A stretch of DNA of 22,432 nt. Source: Actinomycetota bacterium (GTDB lineage Bacteria; Actinomycetota; Actinomycetes; Nanopelagicales; Nanopelagicaceae). Both the position numbers and the translations under genes were made by a program. The stretch lies in assembly GCA_009699825.1 (NCBI GenBank), contig WLNM01000005.1:1-22432 (forward strand), in the 5' to 3' direction. Position 1 is the stretch's first letter, and each line of letters begins with the position of its first letter. Positions 1 through 8,073 of the stretch are shown one piece after another. Below the pieces are notes generated by a model. That model did not search any database, was not told the origin of the DNA, and worked only from the letters and a program-made list of their open reading frames with translations.

Positions 1-543
1 ATTCAAGATACAAAAGATGCAATTGCAGCTGGTGCTTCGGAAATAGATATGGTTATAGACCGCGGAGCATTTTTATCAGGTCGTTACATAGATGTATTCA
101 ATGAAATCGTTCTAATCAAGGAAATCTGTGCAGACAAAGCACATCTCAAAGTTATTTTTGAAACAGGTGAACTTGTCACATATGACAACGTTCGCAAAGC
201 TTCATATTTAGCGATGCTTGCTGGAGCCCATTTCATCAAAACATCAACAGGCAAAGTTTCTCCAGCTGCAACTCCTCCCGTCGTTCTCGTGATGCTCGAA
301 GCTGTTCGCGATTTCTACGAGATGACAGGAGTCCGCATTGGAGTAAAGCCTGCCGGTGGCATTCGTAATACAAAGGATGCGATCAAACAACTCGTACTAG
401 TTAATGAAACTGCTGGTCCCGAATGGCTTAAGCCTTCACTTTTTAGAATCGGTGCCAGTGCACTTCTCAATGATTTATTGATGCAGCGCATGAAAATGGA
501 TGATGGCTACTACGCTAGCCCTCAGTACGTAACGATTGATTAA
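1..543 (+). CDS. deoC: Deoxyribose-phosphate aldolase, 5' end cut by window
   Basis: Class I aldolase that cleaves 2-deoxyribose-5-phosphate into glyceraldehyde-3-phosphate and acetaldehyde in the cytoplasm, the last step of deoxynucleoside sugar catabolism. The frame is open from base 1, so the N-terminus lies outside the window; 180 residues remain, and actinobacterial members of this longer type are around 320. The three active-site lysine/aspartate landmarks are present: the EIDMVID segment (Asp at visible residue 16), the Schiff-base lysine in FIKTSTGK (residue 80), and the second lysine in GVKPAGGIR (residue 116). It ends 13 bases before an aldehyde dehydrogenase start, which fits one transcript disposing of the acetaldehyde product. 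It converges on the nucleoside uptake/salvage operon, supporting the deoxynucleoside role. Identification is secure. Confidence 0.96.
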   Translation: MQDTKDAIAAGASEIDMVIDRGAFLSGRYIDVFNEIVLIKEICADKAHLKVIFETGELVTYDNVRKASYLAMLAGAHFIKTSTGKVSPAATPPVVLVMLEAVRDFYEMTGVRIGVKPAGGIRNTKDAIKQLVLVNETAGPEWLKPSLFRIGASALLNDLLMQRMKMDDGYYASPQYVTID

Positions 544-556
544 TGGAGAACTTCGC

Positions 557-1996
557 ATGAGTTTTGAATACGCACCGGCACCAGAGTCGCGTGCCAGCGT
601 CTCTATTAAACCCAAATATGGTCATTACATAGGTGGCAAGTTTGTCGCAGGAGAAAAACACTTCCCAACAATTAATCCTGCAACGGAAGAAATCCTTAGT
701 TCAATCGCCCTGGGTGGCAAAAAAGAGATTGATGCAGCAGTTAAGGCAGCAAAGAAAGCCTTAGATCTGCACTGGTCGAAACTCTCTGGACGCGAACGCG
801 GTAAATACTTATTTCGAATTGCCAGAATTCTGCAAGAGCGCGCACGTGAATTTGCCGTACTAGAAAGTTTAGACAATGGAAAACCAATTAGAGAATCTCG
901 AGATGTTGACGTACCTCTAGCGGCTGCACACTTTTTTTACCACGCAGGTTGGGCTGACAAACTCGAATATGCCGGGGTAGGTACAAATGCAAAGGCGCAC
1001 GGAGTTGTAGGTCAGATTATTCCGTGGAATTTTCCTTTGCTCATGCTTGCTTGGAAAGTTGCTCCTGCACTTGCAACTGGAAATACCGTTGTACTTAAAC
1101 CTGCGGAAACTACCCCACTGACTGCACTTCTCTTTGCCGAAGTATGTGAACAAGCTGGATTGCCAGCAGGTGTTGTAAATATTGTCACAGGAGATGGTTC
1201 AACAGGTGCACTAATTGTTAATCATCCAGGAATTAATAAAATTGCCTTCACAGGGTCTACTGAAGTTGGAAAAATAATTGCTCAGGCTGTTGCTGGTACC
1301 TCGAAGAGCGTAACTCTCGAACTTGGTGGCAAAGCTGCAAACGTCGTTTTCGAAGATGCAGCTATTGATGAAAGTGTTGAAGGAATTGTTAATGGCATTT
1401 TCTTTAATCAAGGGCACGTCTGCTGCGCTGGTTCACGACTTGTTATTCAGGAAAGCATCTCCGATGAATTTATCAAGAAGTTACAAAAGCGGATGGAAAA
1501 AATCCGTGTGGGCGATCCTTTAGATAAAAACACGGATCTCGGCGCAATTAATTCACGCGCACAATTAGATAAAATTAAGGAGCTTACTCTCGCAGGAGAT
1601 ACCGAAGGCGCAGAGCGTTGGAGCCCTGAGTGCGCGTTACCGACTAAGGGCTTCTGGTTTGCGCCCACGATTTTTACTGGTGTTACTCAATCGCATCGAA
1701 TCGCTCGTGAAGAGATATTCGGTCCAGTTCTCTCTGTCCTTACATTTCGCACACCTCAAGAAGGAATTGATAAAGCTAATAACACTCCATTTGGTCTATC
1801 TGCAGGAGTTTGGAGCGAGAAAGGTTCGAAGATTCTCTGGGCTTCTCAGAAACTAAAGGCCGGAGTTATTTGGGCAAATACATTTAACAAGTTTGATCCA
1901 ACAAGTCCTTTTGGTGGATATAAAGAGTCAGGATGGGGCCGCGAGGGCGGTCGTCATGGTCTAACCGCTTATCTCAAGGGAGTAACACATGAGTAA
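557..1996 (+). CDS. NAD(P)-dependent aldehyde dehydrogenase
   Basis: Full-length ALDH superfamily enzyme (479 residues), oxidising an aldehyde to the acid; next to deoC the obvious substrate is acetaldehyde (inferred). Visible residues: PWNF with the catalytic Asn158, cofactor lysine in VVLKPAE (Lys181), FTGS (231-234), general-base Glu255 in ELGGK, nucleophile Cys289 in the GHVCCAG segment, and EEIFGP at 385-390. The Glu-to-Cys spacing of 34 matches ALDH2-type enzymes. I chose ATG 557 because GGAGAA (545-550) sits 6 bases upstream and directly behind the deoC stop; a TTG at 536 would overlap deoC without a good binding site. Its last bases, ATGAGTAA, overlap the next start by 8 bases, so the two ALDH genes are probably translationally coupled. 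Substrate and cofactor preference cannot be read from the sequence. Confidence 0.95.
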   Translation: MSFEYAPAPESRASVSIKPKYGHYIGGKFVAGEKHFPTINPATEEILSSIALGGKKEIDAAVKAAKKALDLHWSKLSGRERGKYLFRIARILQERAREFAVLESLDNGKPIRESRDVDVPLAAAHFFYHAGWADKLEYAGVGTNAKAHGVVGQIIPWNFPLLMLAWKVAPALATGNTVVLKPAETTPLTALLFAEVCEQAGLPAGVVNIVTGDGSTGALIVNHPGINKIAFTGSTEVGKIIAQAVAGTSKSVTLELGGKAANVVFEDAAIDESVEGIVNGIFFNQGHVCCAGSRLVIQESISDEFIKKLQKRMEKIRVGDPLDKNTDLGAINSRAQLDKIKELTLAGDTEGAERWSPECALPTKGFWFAPTIFTGVTQSHRIAREEIFGPVLSVLTFRTPQEGIDKANNTPFGLSAGVWSEKGSKILWASQKLKAGVIWANTFNKFDPTSPFGGYKESGWGREGGRHGLTAYLKGVTHE

Positions 1997-2834
1997 GCGC
2001 ATTGATGTAAAAAAGACTTATAAGTTATTTATCGGTGGCGCTTTTCCACGCACTGAATCAGGTCGCACCTATGAGGTAAAAAACTCCAAAGGAATTTTCA
2101 TCGCAAATCCTTGTATGGCATCACGCAAAGATCTTAAGGATGCTGTTGTTGCAGCGCGTGCTGCGCAGACCGGTTGGTCGCAAGCAACTGCATACAACCG
2201 TGGTCAAATTCTTTATCGAATTGCCGAAATGCTCGAAGGTCGCCGTGATCAATTTATTGCTGAGATTTGCGAACTAACGGGAGTGACTCCTAAAAAAGCG
2301 AGCGATGAAGTTGAAGCGAGCATTGATCTTCTTGTTTGGTATGCAGGATGGACGGACAAGATTAGCGCCCTAGATGGTGCGACAAACCCTGTTGCTGGTC
2401 CGTACTACAACTTCACCATTCCAGAGGCTTTGGGAGTTGTCGGCTTTATTGCACCAAAGAAATCCCCATTGCTTGGCTTTGTTGCAGGAGTTGCACCAAT
2501 AATTGCAAGCGGAAACACAGTCATTGCTCTTGCGAGTGAGAGCGCTCCCCTACCAGCAATGAGTTTTGCAGAAGTGATTGCCACTAGCGATGTTCCATCT
2601 GGTGTAATTAATATCCTGACTGGAAAAAGTACAGAATTAGCACCTTGGTTTGCATCTCATATGGATATTGATGGGTTAGATATAACTGGATTAGATACCA
2701 AGCTAATTACAGAAATTAAAGTCGCGGGTGCGCAAAATCTAAAGCGTATTCACTCCTTTAAAGAAGTTGCCACACCTGGTCGAATTTTGGCGTTTATGGA
2801 ATCTAAGACTGTCTGGCATCCAATCGGTATTTAA
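1989..2834 (+). CDS. Short ALDH-family protein lacking the catalytic domain
   Basis: Resembles the N-terminal cofactor-binding half of an ALDH: FIGGAF near 14-19, a VAARAAQTGWS helix near 54-64, ALGVVGFIAPKKSPLLG (147-163) and a degenerate SGVINILTG stretch (204-212). At 281 residues it stops where the catalytic domain (ELGGK glutamate, nucleophilic Cys) would begin. Other key positions have also changed: PWNF is PKKS (156-159), the NAD-binding VVLKPAE is VIALASES (178-185), and FTGS is ITGL (232-235). By sequence it should neither bind NAD normally nor catalyse. The frame is clean, AAGGGAG (1976-1982) lies 6 bases before the ATG, and it overlaps the active ALDH by 8 bases, so it looks like an expressed gene, not debris. 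A partner or regulatory subunit of the neighbouring ALDH is a guess. It ends 18 bases before the converging adenosine deaminase. Confidence 0.85.
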   Translation: MSKRIDVKKTYKLFIGGAFPRTESGRTYEVKNSKGIFIANPCMASRKDLKDAVVAARAAQTGWSQATAYNRGQILYRIAEMLEGRRDQFIAEICELTGVTPKKASDEVEASIDLLVWYAGWTDKISALDGATNPVAGPYYNFTIPEALGVVGFIAPKKSPLLGFVAGVAPIIASGNTVIALASESAPLPAMSFAEVIATSDVPSGVINILTGKSTELAPWFASHMDIDGLDITGLDTKLITEIKVAGAQNLKRIHSFKEVATPGRILAFMESKTVWHPIGI

Positions 2835-2852
2835 CTAAAAAGTTACAAGTTT

Positions 2853-3941
2853 TTATTCTGCTGAAATCGCTGCATAACCAGGCTTAATAATCTTTTCGAT
2901 TATTTCAAGTCTTTCCGGATAGGGAATAAACGCGCTTTTCATCCCATTAATTGTCACTCTTTGTAAATCAGCTAGATCCCAATTAAACGCCCGAACAACT
3001 TCTGACATTTCATTACTCATTGATGTCTGGCTCATGAGTCGGTTATCGGTATTGAGGGTTACGCGAAAACGCAATTTTGCCAAAATTCCTATCGGATGTT
3101 GTTCAAGATTTTTCGCGGCCCCGGTTTGTAAATTTGAAGTTGGACATAGCTCCAAGGGAATTCTGCGATCGCGAATATATGATGCTAATTGACCCAAACG
3201 TGGCTCTGAGCCACTGACATCAATGTCATCAATTATTCGCACTCCGTGACCTAAACGTTCTGCTCCGCATAATTGAATAGCTTCCCAAATAGAAGGTAGG
3301 CCATAAGCTTCGCCAGCATGAATTGTGAAGTGAGCATCTTCGCGACGCAAATATTCAAAAGTTGATTGTTGATTAGATGGTGGAAAGCCATCTTCAGGTC
3401 CAGCAATATCAAAACCCACAACACCTTTATCTCGGTATTTCACTGCGAGTTCGGCGACTTCTTGTGATCGATTATTTTGTCGCATGCCGCACAAAAGGGA
3501 GCGAACTTGAATTGAAAATCCTTCTTTGCGTGCTAAATCTTCGCCTTCACGGTAACCATCCAGAGTGGCCTGAATAACTTGATCAAGCGAAAGTCCTTGT
3601 TCGGTAAATAACTCTGGTGCTCCGCGAACTTCAGCGTAGACAACACCATCTCGAGCAAGATCAAGTGCACACTCTCGAGCTACTTGAATAATATTTTCCT
3701 GGGTTTGCATGACTGCAATCGTGTGAGTAAAAGTTTCCAAGTATCGAACCAGTGAACCTGAATCACAAGACTCTCGAAACCACTTCGCCAACTCTTCTGC
3801 GTTTGAAGTTGGAAGGGCTGTGTATCCAATTTTTTTAGCAATATCAATAATAGTTTGAGGGCGTAGTCCCCCATCTAAATGATCGTGCAATAAAACTTTT
3901 GGAACGCGCCTAATTTGCTCGGTGGTTGGAATACTTTGCAT
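2853..3941 (-). CDS. add: Adenosine deaminase
   Basis: Zinc hydrolase converting adenosine and deoxyadenosine to (deoxy)inosine plus ammonia. In the 362-residue product the metal-binding HxH is in LLHDHLDGG (His19, His21). His208 and Glu211 in TIHAGE supply a zinc ligand and the proton shuttle, His232 lies in LGHGVR, and the last zinc ligand is Asp299 in LNTDNRLM. The residue after that Asp is Asn where E. coli and mammalian enzymes have a second Asp. I chose ATG 3941, which gives the usual short N-terminus before EQIRRVPKVLLHDHL and lies 19 bases after the deoA stop, with a GGTGA-like site upstream; a TTG at 3980 would overlap deoA and has no binding site. It is the last gene of the nucleoside operon. 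Adenine deaminase is unlikely given overall similarity to the Add family. Confidence 0.95.
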   Translation of the reverse strand: MQSIPTTEQIRRVPKVLLHDHLDGGLRPQTIIDIAKKIGYTALPTSNAEELAKWFRESCDSGSLVRYLETFTHTIAVMQTQENIIQVARECALDLARDGVVYAEVRGAPELFTEQGLSLDQVIQATLDGYREGEDLARKEGFSIQVRSLLCGMRQNNRSQEVAELAVKYRDKGVVGFDIAGPEDGFPPSNQQSTFEYLRREDAHFTIHAGEAYGLPSIWEAIQLCGAERLGHGVRIIDDIDVSGSEPRLGQLASYIRDRRIPLELCPTSNLQTGAAKNLEQHPIGILAKLRFRVTLNTDNRLMSQTSMSNEMSEVVRAFNWDLADLQRVTINGMKSAFIPYPERLEIIEKIIKPGYAAISAE

Positions 3942-3960
3942 GCTCACAATTTCACCAATT

Positions 3961-5244
3961 TCAGCTAATTCGTTCCACAATGAGTGGGAGTCGTTTCACA
4001 TCTGCACTACCGATTACAACACTACCTTCTAATACTTCTTGGGCTCGTGCAAATCGTTCGGGCGTATCCGTGTGCAAGGTGTACAGCGCTTCTCCTGCAA
4101 CCACTTTTTCACCTGGTTTTTTATGTATTTCGACACCGGCACCAGCCTGCACACTCTCGCCCTGATGTGATCGACCTGCACCTAATCTCCATGCTGCAAC
4201 ACCAACAGACATTGCATCCATTGAAAGTAAAGTGCCGCTGAACTCCGCAGAAATTGTTAAATTTTCCTTTGCGACAGGCAGTGGTGCATCGGGATTTCCA
4301 CCCTGGGCTTTAATCATTTTTCGCCACACATCCATGGCAGAACCATCTTTAAGTGCCTTGGCTGGATCTTTTCCATTAATACCAACTAACTCCAACATTT
4401 CGCGGGCGAATATCACCGTCAATTCGACAACATCTGCAGGACCGCCCCCAGATAAAACTTCGAGAGATTCACGAACTTCTAATGCGTTACCTGCAGTAAG
4501 CCCAAGTGGAATATCCATTGCTGTAACAAGTGCAAGTGTCTTTACCCCTGCATCCTTGCCAAGTTCAACCATCGTTTGCGCCAATTTACGTGCTTGGAGT
4601 GGATCGCTCATAAAAGCACCACCGCCGGTTTTAACATCTAGAACCAAGGCACTAGTGCCCTCAGCAATCTTTTTGCTCATAATTGATGACGCAATTAGAG
4701 GGATTGCTTCAACTGTTCCAGTCACATCACGTAAAGCATAAAGTTTCTTATCAGCAGGTGCTAAGCCGGCGCCAGCTGCACAGATTACTGCAGCGCACTC
4801 TTGCAAAACATTAAGCATCTCTTCATTTGATAATGAAGCCCGCCATCCAGGAATTGATTCGAGTTTATCTAGTGTGCCACCTGTGTGACCAAGTCCCCGG
4901 CCCGATAATTGTGGAACGGCTGCTCCACATGCGGCGACAAGTGGCGCTAGTGGCAGAGTAATTTTGTCACCAACTCCTCCTGTGGAGTGTTTATCTACTG
5001 TTGGTCTGTCTAACTTCGACCAATTCATTCTTTCGCCACTATTAATCATCGCATTTGTCCAGCGAGAAATTTCTCGTGAATTCATTCCATTTAAAAGAAT
5101 TGCCATCAATAAAGCAGACATTTGCTCATCTGCAACAACACCGCGGGTATATGCGCTAATTACCCAATCAATTTGTGGGTCACTTAACTCATGTTTATCC
5201 CGCTTAGCAGCAATTATTTCGACAGCTGCAAATTGTTCAGTCAC
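3961..5244 (-). CDS. deoA: Thymidine (pyrimidine-nucleoside) phosphorylase
   Basis: Phosphorolyses thymidine and deoxyuridine (possibly also uridine) to the base and (deoxy)ribose-1-phosphate. The 427-residue product shows the family phosphate-binding segment VDKHSTGGVGDK (83-94) and the glycine-rich SGRGLGHTGGTLDK (114-127). The C-terminal domain ends with VEIHKKPGEKV, the usual pyrimidine-phosphorylase tail. I chose GTG 5244, which forms a 4-base GTGA overlap with the cdd stop and gives the typical start running into IIAAKRDKHELSD; an ATG at 5274 would put 34 bases inside cdd with no binding site. Its position after cytidine deaminase is logical, since deaminated (deoxy)cytidine becomes its substrate. 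The sugar phosphate then needs a phosphopentomutase, not in this window, before DeoC. Whether thymidine or broader pyrimidine nucleosides are preferred is not decided here. Confidence 0.95.
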   Translation of the reverse strand: MTEQFAAVEIIAAKRDKHELSDPQIDWVISAYTRGVVADEQMSALLMAILLNGMNSREISRWTNAMINSGERMNWSKLDRPTVDKHSTGGVGDKITLPLAPLVAACGAAVPQLSGRGLGHTGGTLDKLESIPGWRASLSNEEMLNVLQECAAVICAAGAGLAPADKKLYALRDVTGTVEAIPLIASSIMSKKIAEGTSALVLDVKTGGGAFMSDPLQARKLAQTMVELGKDAGVKTLALVTAMDIPLGLTAGNALEVRESLEVLSGGGPADVVELTVIFAREMLELVGINGKDPAKALKDGSAMDVWRKMIKAQGGNPDAPLPVAKENLTISAEFSGTLLSMDAMSVGVAAWRLGAGRSHQGESVQAGAGVEIHKKPGEKVVAGEALYTLHTDTPERFARAQEVLEGSVVIGSADVKRLPLIVERIS

Positions 5245-5630
5245 TTTTTTAAATCTTCTGGACCAAATCCCCATGGCAACATGAGTGACATTGGCTGTGG
5301 ACCATCAGGTGTCATCAATTGCATAGTTGGACCGCCATGTTCAAAGAGTAGTTGTCTGCAACGTCCGCACGGTGAAAGATAATTTCCATTTTCATCAACG
5401 CAGAGTGCTGCGACTATTCGTCCTCCGCCAGTCATGGCCAAGTTTGAAATCATGCTGCACTCTGCACAGAGGGTTAATCCGTAACTAGCATTTTCCACGT
5501 TGCAACCGCTAATTAGGCGGCCATCGCTGACCAATCCGGCAACACCAACTGCAAATTTTGAATATGGGGAGTATGAAAGTTTCATTACTCGTATTGCTTC
5601 GTCATGAAGCTCTTGCCAATTAATTTCCAT
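5241..5630 (-). CDS. cdd: Cytidine deaminase
   Basis: Small homotetramer-type cytidine/deoxycytidine deaminase producing (deoxy)uridine and ammonia. The 129-residue length is normal for the short form. The zinc centre is complete: Cys55-Ala-Glu57 in LCAEC, preceded by the substrate-binding CNVENASYG (43-51), and the pair Cys88 and Cys91 in PCGRC. ATG 5630 forms a TGATG 1-base overlap with the upstream permease stop and has GAGGTG (5641-5646) about 10 bases ahead; a TTG one codon earlier is less likely. It sits between the nucleoside permeases and thymidine phosphorylase, so imported cytidine is channelled to uridine and phosphorolysis. Nothing looks degraded. Confidence 0.96.
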   Translation of the reverse strand: MEINWQELHDEAIRVMKLSYSPYSKFAVGVAGLVSDGRLISGCNVENASYGLTLCAECSMISNLAMTGGGRIVAALCVDENGNYLSPCGRCRQLLFEHGGPTMQLMTPDGPQPMSLMLPWGFGPEDLKK

Positions 5631-6898
5631 CAATCGGATCCACCTCGATTATAAGGAATGCCATCTGCCGCTGGAGCTCGTACCCGGCCTATAAATCCGG
5701 TTACTGCAATGACAGTCACAATATATGGGGCCATCAACATGAATTCACTTGGAATCGGCGTACCAGTAATTGAAAGAACGCCTTGTAAATTATCTGCAAA
5801 TCCAAATAGTAACGCTGCCATAACTGCACCGAGTGGGCTCCAGCGTCCAAAAATTAAGGCAGCCAAAGCAATGAATCCTTTTCCTGCAGTCATCTCTTTA
5901 CCGAATGCTCCTACAGCGCCTACTGTGAAATATGCACCACCGAGACCAGCAACCAAGCCTGCAAAAATTACGTTTCTAAATCGGAGCCTGTTTACTTTAA
6001 TTCCAACAGAGTCGGCAGCAGTTGGATGCTCACCGACTGCACGAGTACGAAGTCCCCAACGAGTTTTAAAGAGTGAAAGGTGTATGACAGCAACGATTAC
6101 GTACATCAGATAAACAATTATTGTCTGATTAAACAAAATTGGACCAATCAATGGAATTTTACTCAAAATTGGGATTTCTATTGGGGAGAGAATCGGGCCA
6201 GAATTCCAAGTATTTTGGTAAGGAATCAACAGCTTCTTGTAAAGAAAATTAGTAATACCAATAACTAACACATTTATAACAAAACCAAGAATTACCTGAT
6301 CAATGGAAAACTTAATTGCGAAAACAGCTAGGAGTAATGAAATTAATGCACCAGCTAGAGGTGCAACTAGTAATCCCCATGTTGTATTTTGAGTCAAACT
6401 AGCGACAACGCCCGCTGCGAATGCTCCTGCGAGTAATTGACCTTCAATAGCAATATTGATTACACCAGAACGTTCGCAGAGCACTCCTGCCATAGCACCG
6501 AAAATAAGCGGGACAGAGAGTAATAAGGCTCCTTGAAGCAATCCGGTGAATGGAATCATTTTTCCACTTGCGGCCCAACATAAAAAGGCCATCAATATTG
6601 AAAACCCACCAAGGGCACTTTGTAGTTGAATCTTCTTATTCCTGCGGAACTGAATAATTGCCCACAATGAAAATAGAATCGCTGCGATGCTAAAGCCATA
6701 AGAACCTGTTCGCGAATCTAAAGTCCATTCATTGATTGCAATCCACTCATCTTCCAAAACAAATCTGTAGGTAACTGGTGCGCTCTTCTTTTGAAGTATT
6801 CCGAAACCAATTAACGAACCGATAGACAAAATAAGGAGAATAAATGCTCCACGTTGGCGACGCTTCTGAATGGGCGTTAATTGAGTAAGTGAACTCAT
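5630..6898 (-). CDS. Nucleoside ABC transporter permease (NupQ-like)
   Basis: Multi-pass inner-membrane subunit of the BPD_transp_2 family found in BMP-type nucleoside importers such as B. subtilis NupNOPQ. Visible landmarks include GVLCERSGVINIAIEGQLLAG around residues 138-158, a loop of the GLRTRAVGEHPTAADSVGI type that contacts the ATPase, and a following GLVAGLGGAYFTVG helix. The 422-residue form carries an extra N-terminal part with membrane segments near residues 17-35 and 69-83 ahead of the conserved core; I believe such extensions occur in actinobacterial members, but this was not checked. I chose ATG 6898, which overlaps the upstream permease stop as ATGA and has GAAGGGA upstream; an ATG at 6907 would have its purine-rich site abutting the start. 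It pairs with the next permease as a heterodimer. Substrate range (nucleosides) is inferred from the operon. Confidence 0.92.
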   Translation of the reverse strand: MSSLTQLTPIQKRRQRGAFILLILSIGSLIGFGILQKKSAPVTYRFVLEDEWIAINEWTLDSRTGSYGFSIAAILFSLWAIIQFRRNKKIQLQSALGGFSILMAFLCWAASGKMIPFTGLLQGALLLSVPLIFGAMAGVLCERSGVINIAIEGQLLAGAFAAGVVASLTQNTTWGLLVAPLAGALISLLLAVFAIKFSIDQVILGFVINVLVIGITNFLYKKLLIPYQNTWNSGPILSPIEIPILSKIPLIGPILFNQTIIVYLMYVIVAVIHLSLFKTRWGLRTRAVGEHPTAADSVGIKVNRLRFRNVIFAGLVAGLGGAYFTVGAVGAFGKEMTAGKGFIALAALIFGRWSPLGAVMAALLFGFADNLQGVLSITGTPIPSEFMLMAPYIVTVIAVTGFIGRVRAPAADGIPYNRGGSD

Positions 6899-8073
6899 CC
6901 GTTCCATCCCTTCGCTGCCATTTCGGTTCCAGATTTAACGTTTTTCAATCTAAATATTGCTCGTACCATCGTCGGAGCTGCGATGAAAAGAACGATTAAA
7001 GCCTGAATCACCAAAACAATGTCTATAGGAGTTGTGGTATTTGCCTGCATCGTTAAACCTCCAGCTTTTAAAGCACCGAATAACAAAGCTGCTAGAACCG
7101 TTCCGAGTGGTTTTGCGCGCCCTAATAACGCAACAGTGATTGCATCAAAACCAAAAGATCCTGCTACGCCGGCTGTTAATGCGTACTCGGTTCCCAATAC
7201 TTGTACTGCACCACCTAGGCCAGCGAGAGCACCGCAAATAACCATGACAGAAGTCATTACAAATGGAACTGACATTCCGGCTGTTTTTGCTGCTAGTGAG
7301 TTTGCACCAACTGATCTGAACTGGAAACCAAGTGTTGTTCGTGAAAGCAAAATATGAATTAGATATGACACACCAAGAGCAATAAAAATGCCTAAATTAA
7401 CACGGTAATCCACACCAAATAATTTTGGTAGTTGTGCGTTTTCAAGTACCGGAGGAGCAATTGGATCTTGACGACCTTTTCGCAAAAATGTTTGGGTGCT
7501 CAGTAACCACAACAGAAAATAGATTGAGATGTAATTAAGCATAATTGTCACGATAACTTCATGCGCACCAGTACGTGCTTTCAAAAATCCAACGAGTCCA
7601 CCCCATAATCCAGCACAAAGCATTGCTCCAAATATCGCTGCAATTGCATGAATTACTGGTGGTAAATTGAAATGGAAGCCAATGTAAGACGCTCCAATTG
7701 CACCGAAAATGAATTGACCCTGTGCGCCAATATTAAATAGTCCGGCTCTAAAAGCAAGTGTTACTGATAGCCCAGTCAAAATCAGTGGAGCTGCTATAAC
7801 AAAAGTTTCAGATAAAGGATAAAAACCTAAGAAGAAATTTTTAGAAGTTAAGTTTTGGTCAAAAATTGATCCTTGAATCAGGGCTACATATGCATGACCT
7901 GCTGAAGCAAAGCCAGTACCCAGAAATTCAAGAGGTGATTTCCACAGTGAATAAATTTTCGGATCTGAAAAAGCAATCAGAAGACCACCGGAAAGGATTG
8001 CCAAAAAGAAAGCAAGAAAAGGAAGGGTGACCGCTCGCAAACTTTCAGTAAATCCATTTTTTATTTTGCTCAT
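6895..8073 (-). CDS. Nucleoside ABC transporter permease (NupP-like)
   Basis: The second membrane subunit of the importer, 392 residues, with about nine hydrophobic segments starting with one at roughly 17-35. The family core is clear: GLSVTLAFRAGLFNIGAQGQ, then TGAHEVIVTIMLNYIS (the NupP-type E-V-I-V-T-I-M-L-N segment), the ATPase-facing RSVGANSLAAKTAGM loop, and GALAGLGGAVQVLG. Comparable permeases are 340-400 residues. The ATG overlaps the ATPase stop by four bases (ATGA), and the stop overlaps the next permease the same way, so ATPase and both permeases should be made in coupled amounts. The neighbouring cdd, deoA and add are the reason to call the substrate a nucleoside; a branched-chain amino-acid or sugar role is less likely. 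Confidence 0.92.
   Translation of the reverse strand: MSKIKNGFTESLRAVTLPFLAFFLAILSGGLLIAFSDPKIYSLWKSPLEFLGTGFASAGHAYVALIQGSIFDQNLTSKNFFLGFYPLSETFVIAAPLILTGLSVTLAFRAGLFNIGAQGQFIFGAIGASYIGFHFNLPPVIHAIAAIFGAMLCAGLWGGLVGFLKARTGAHEVIVTIMLNYISIYFLLWLLSTQTFLRKGRQDPIAPPVLENAQLPKLFGVDYRVNLGIFIALGVSYLIHILLSRTTLGFQFRSVGANSLAAKTAGMSVPFVMTSVMVICGALAGLGGAVQVLGTEYALTAGVAGSFGFDAITVALLGRAKPLGTVLAALLFGALKAGGLTMQANTTTPIDIVLVIQALIVLFIAAPTMVRAIFRLKNVKSGTEMAAKGWNG

Noticed and set aside
2835..2852. Bidirectional terminator between the converging ALDH-like gene and add
   Set aside because: Only a 4-bp AT stem (AACT/AGTT) can be drawn; there is no GC-rich stem.
4232..4741. 169-codon open frame on the + strand
   Set aside because: It lies wholly antisense to deoA, whose motifs are unmistakable; the translation is Ser/Thr/Pro-rich shadow sequence with no ribosome site.
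5658..6113. 151-codon open frame on the + strand
   Set aside because: Antisense to the NupQ-like permease; its composition is the expected complement of membrane helices and it resembles no family I know.
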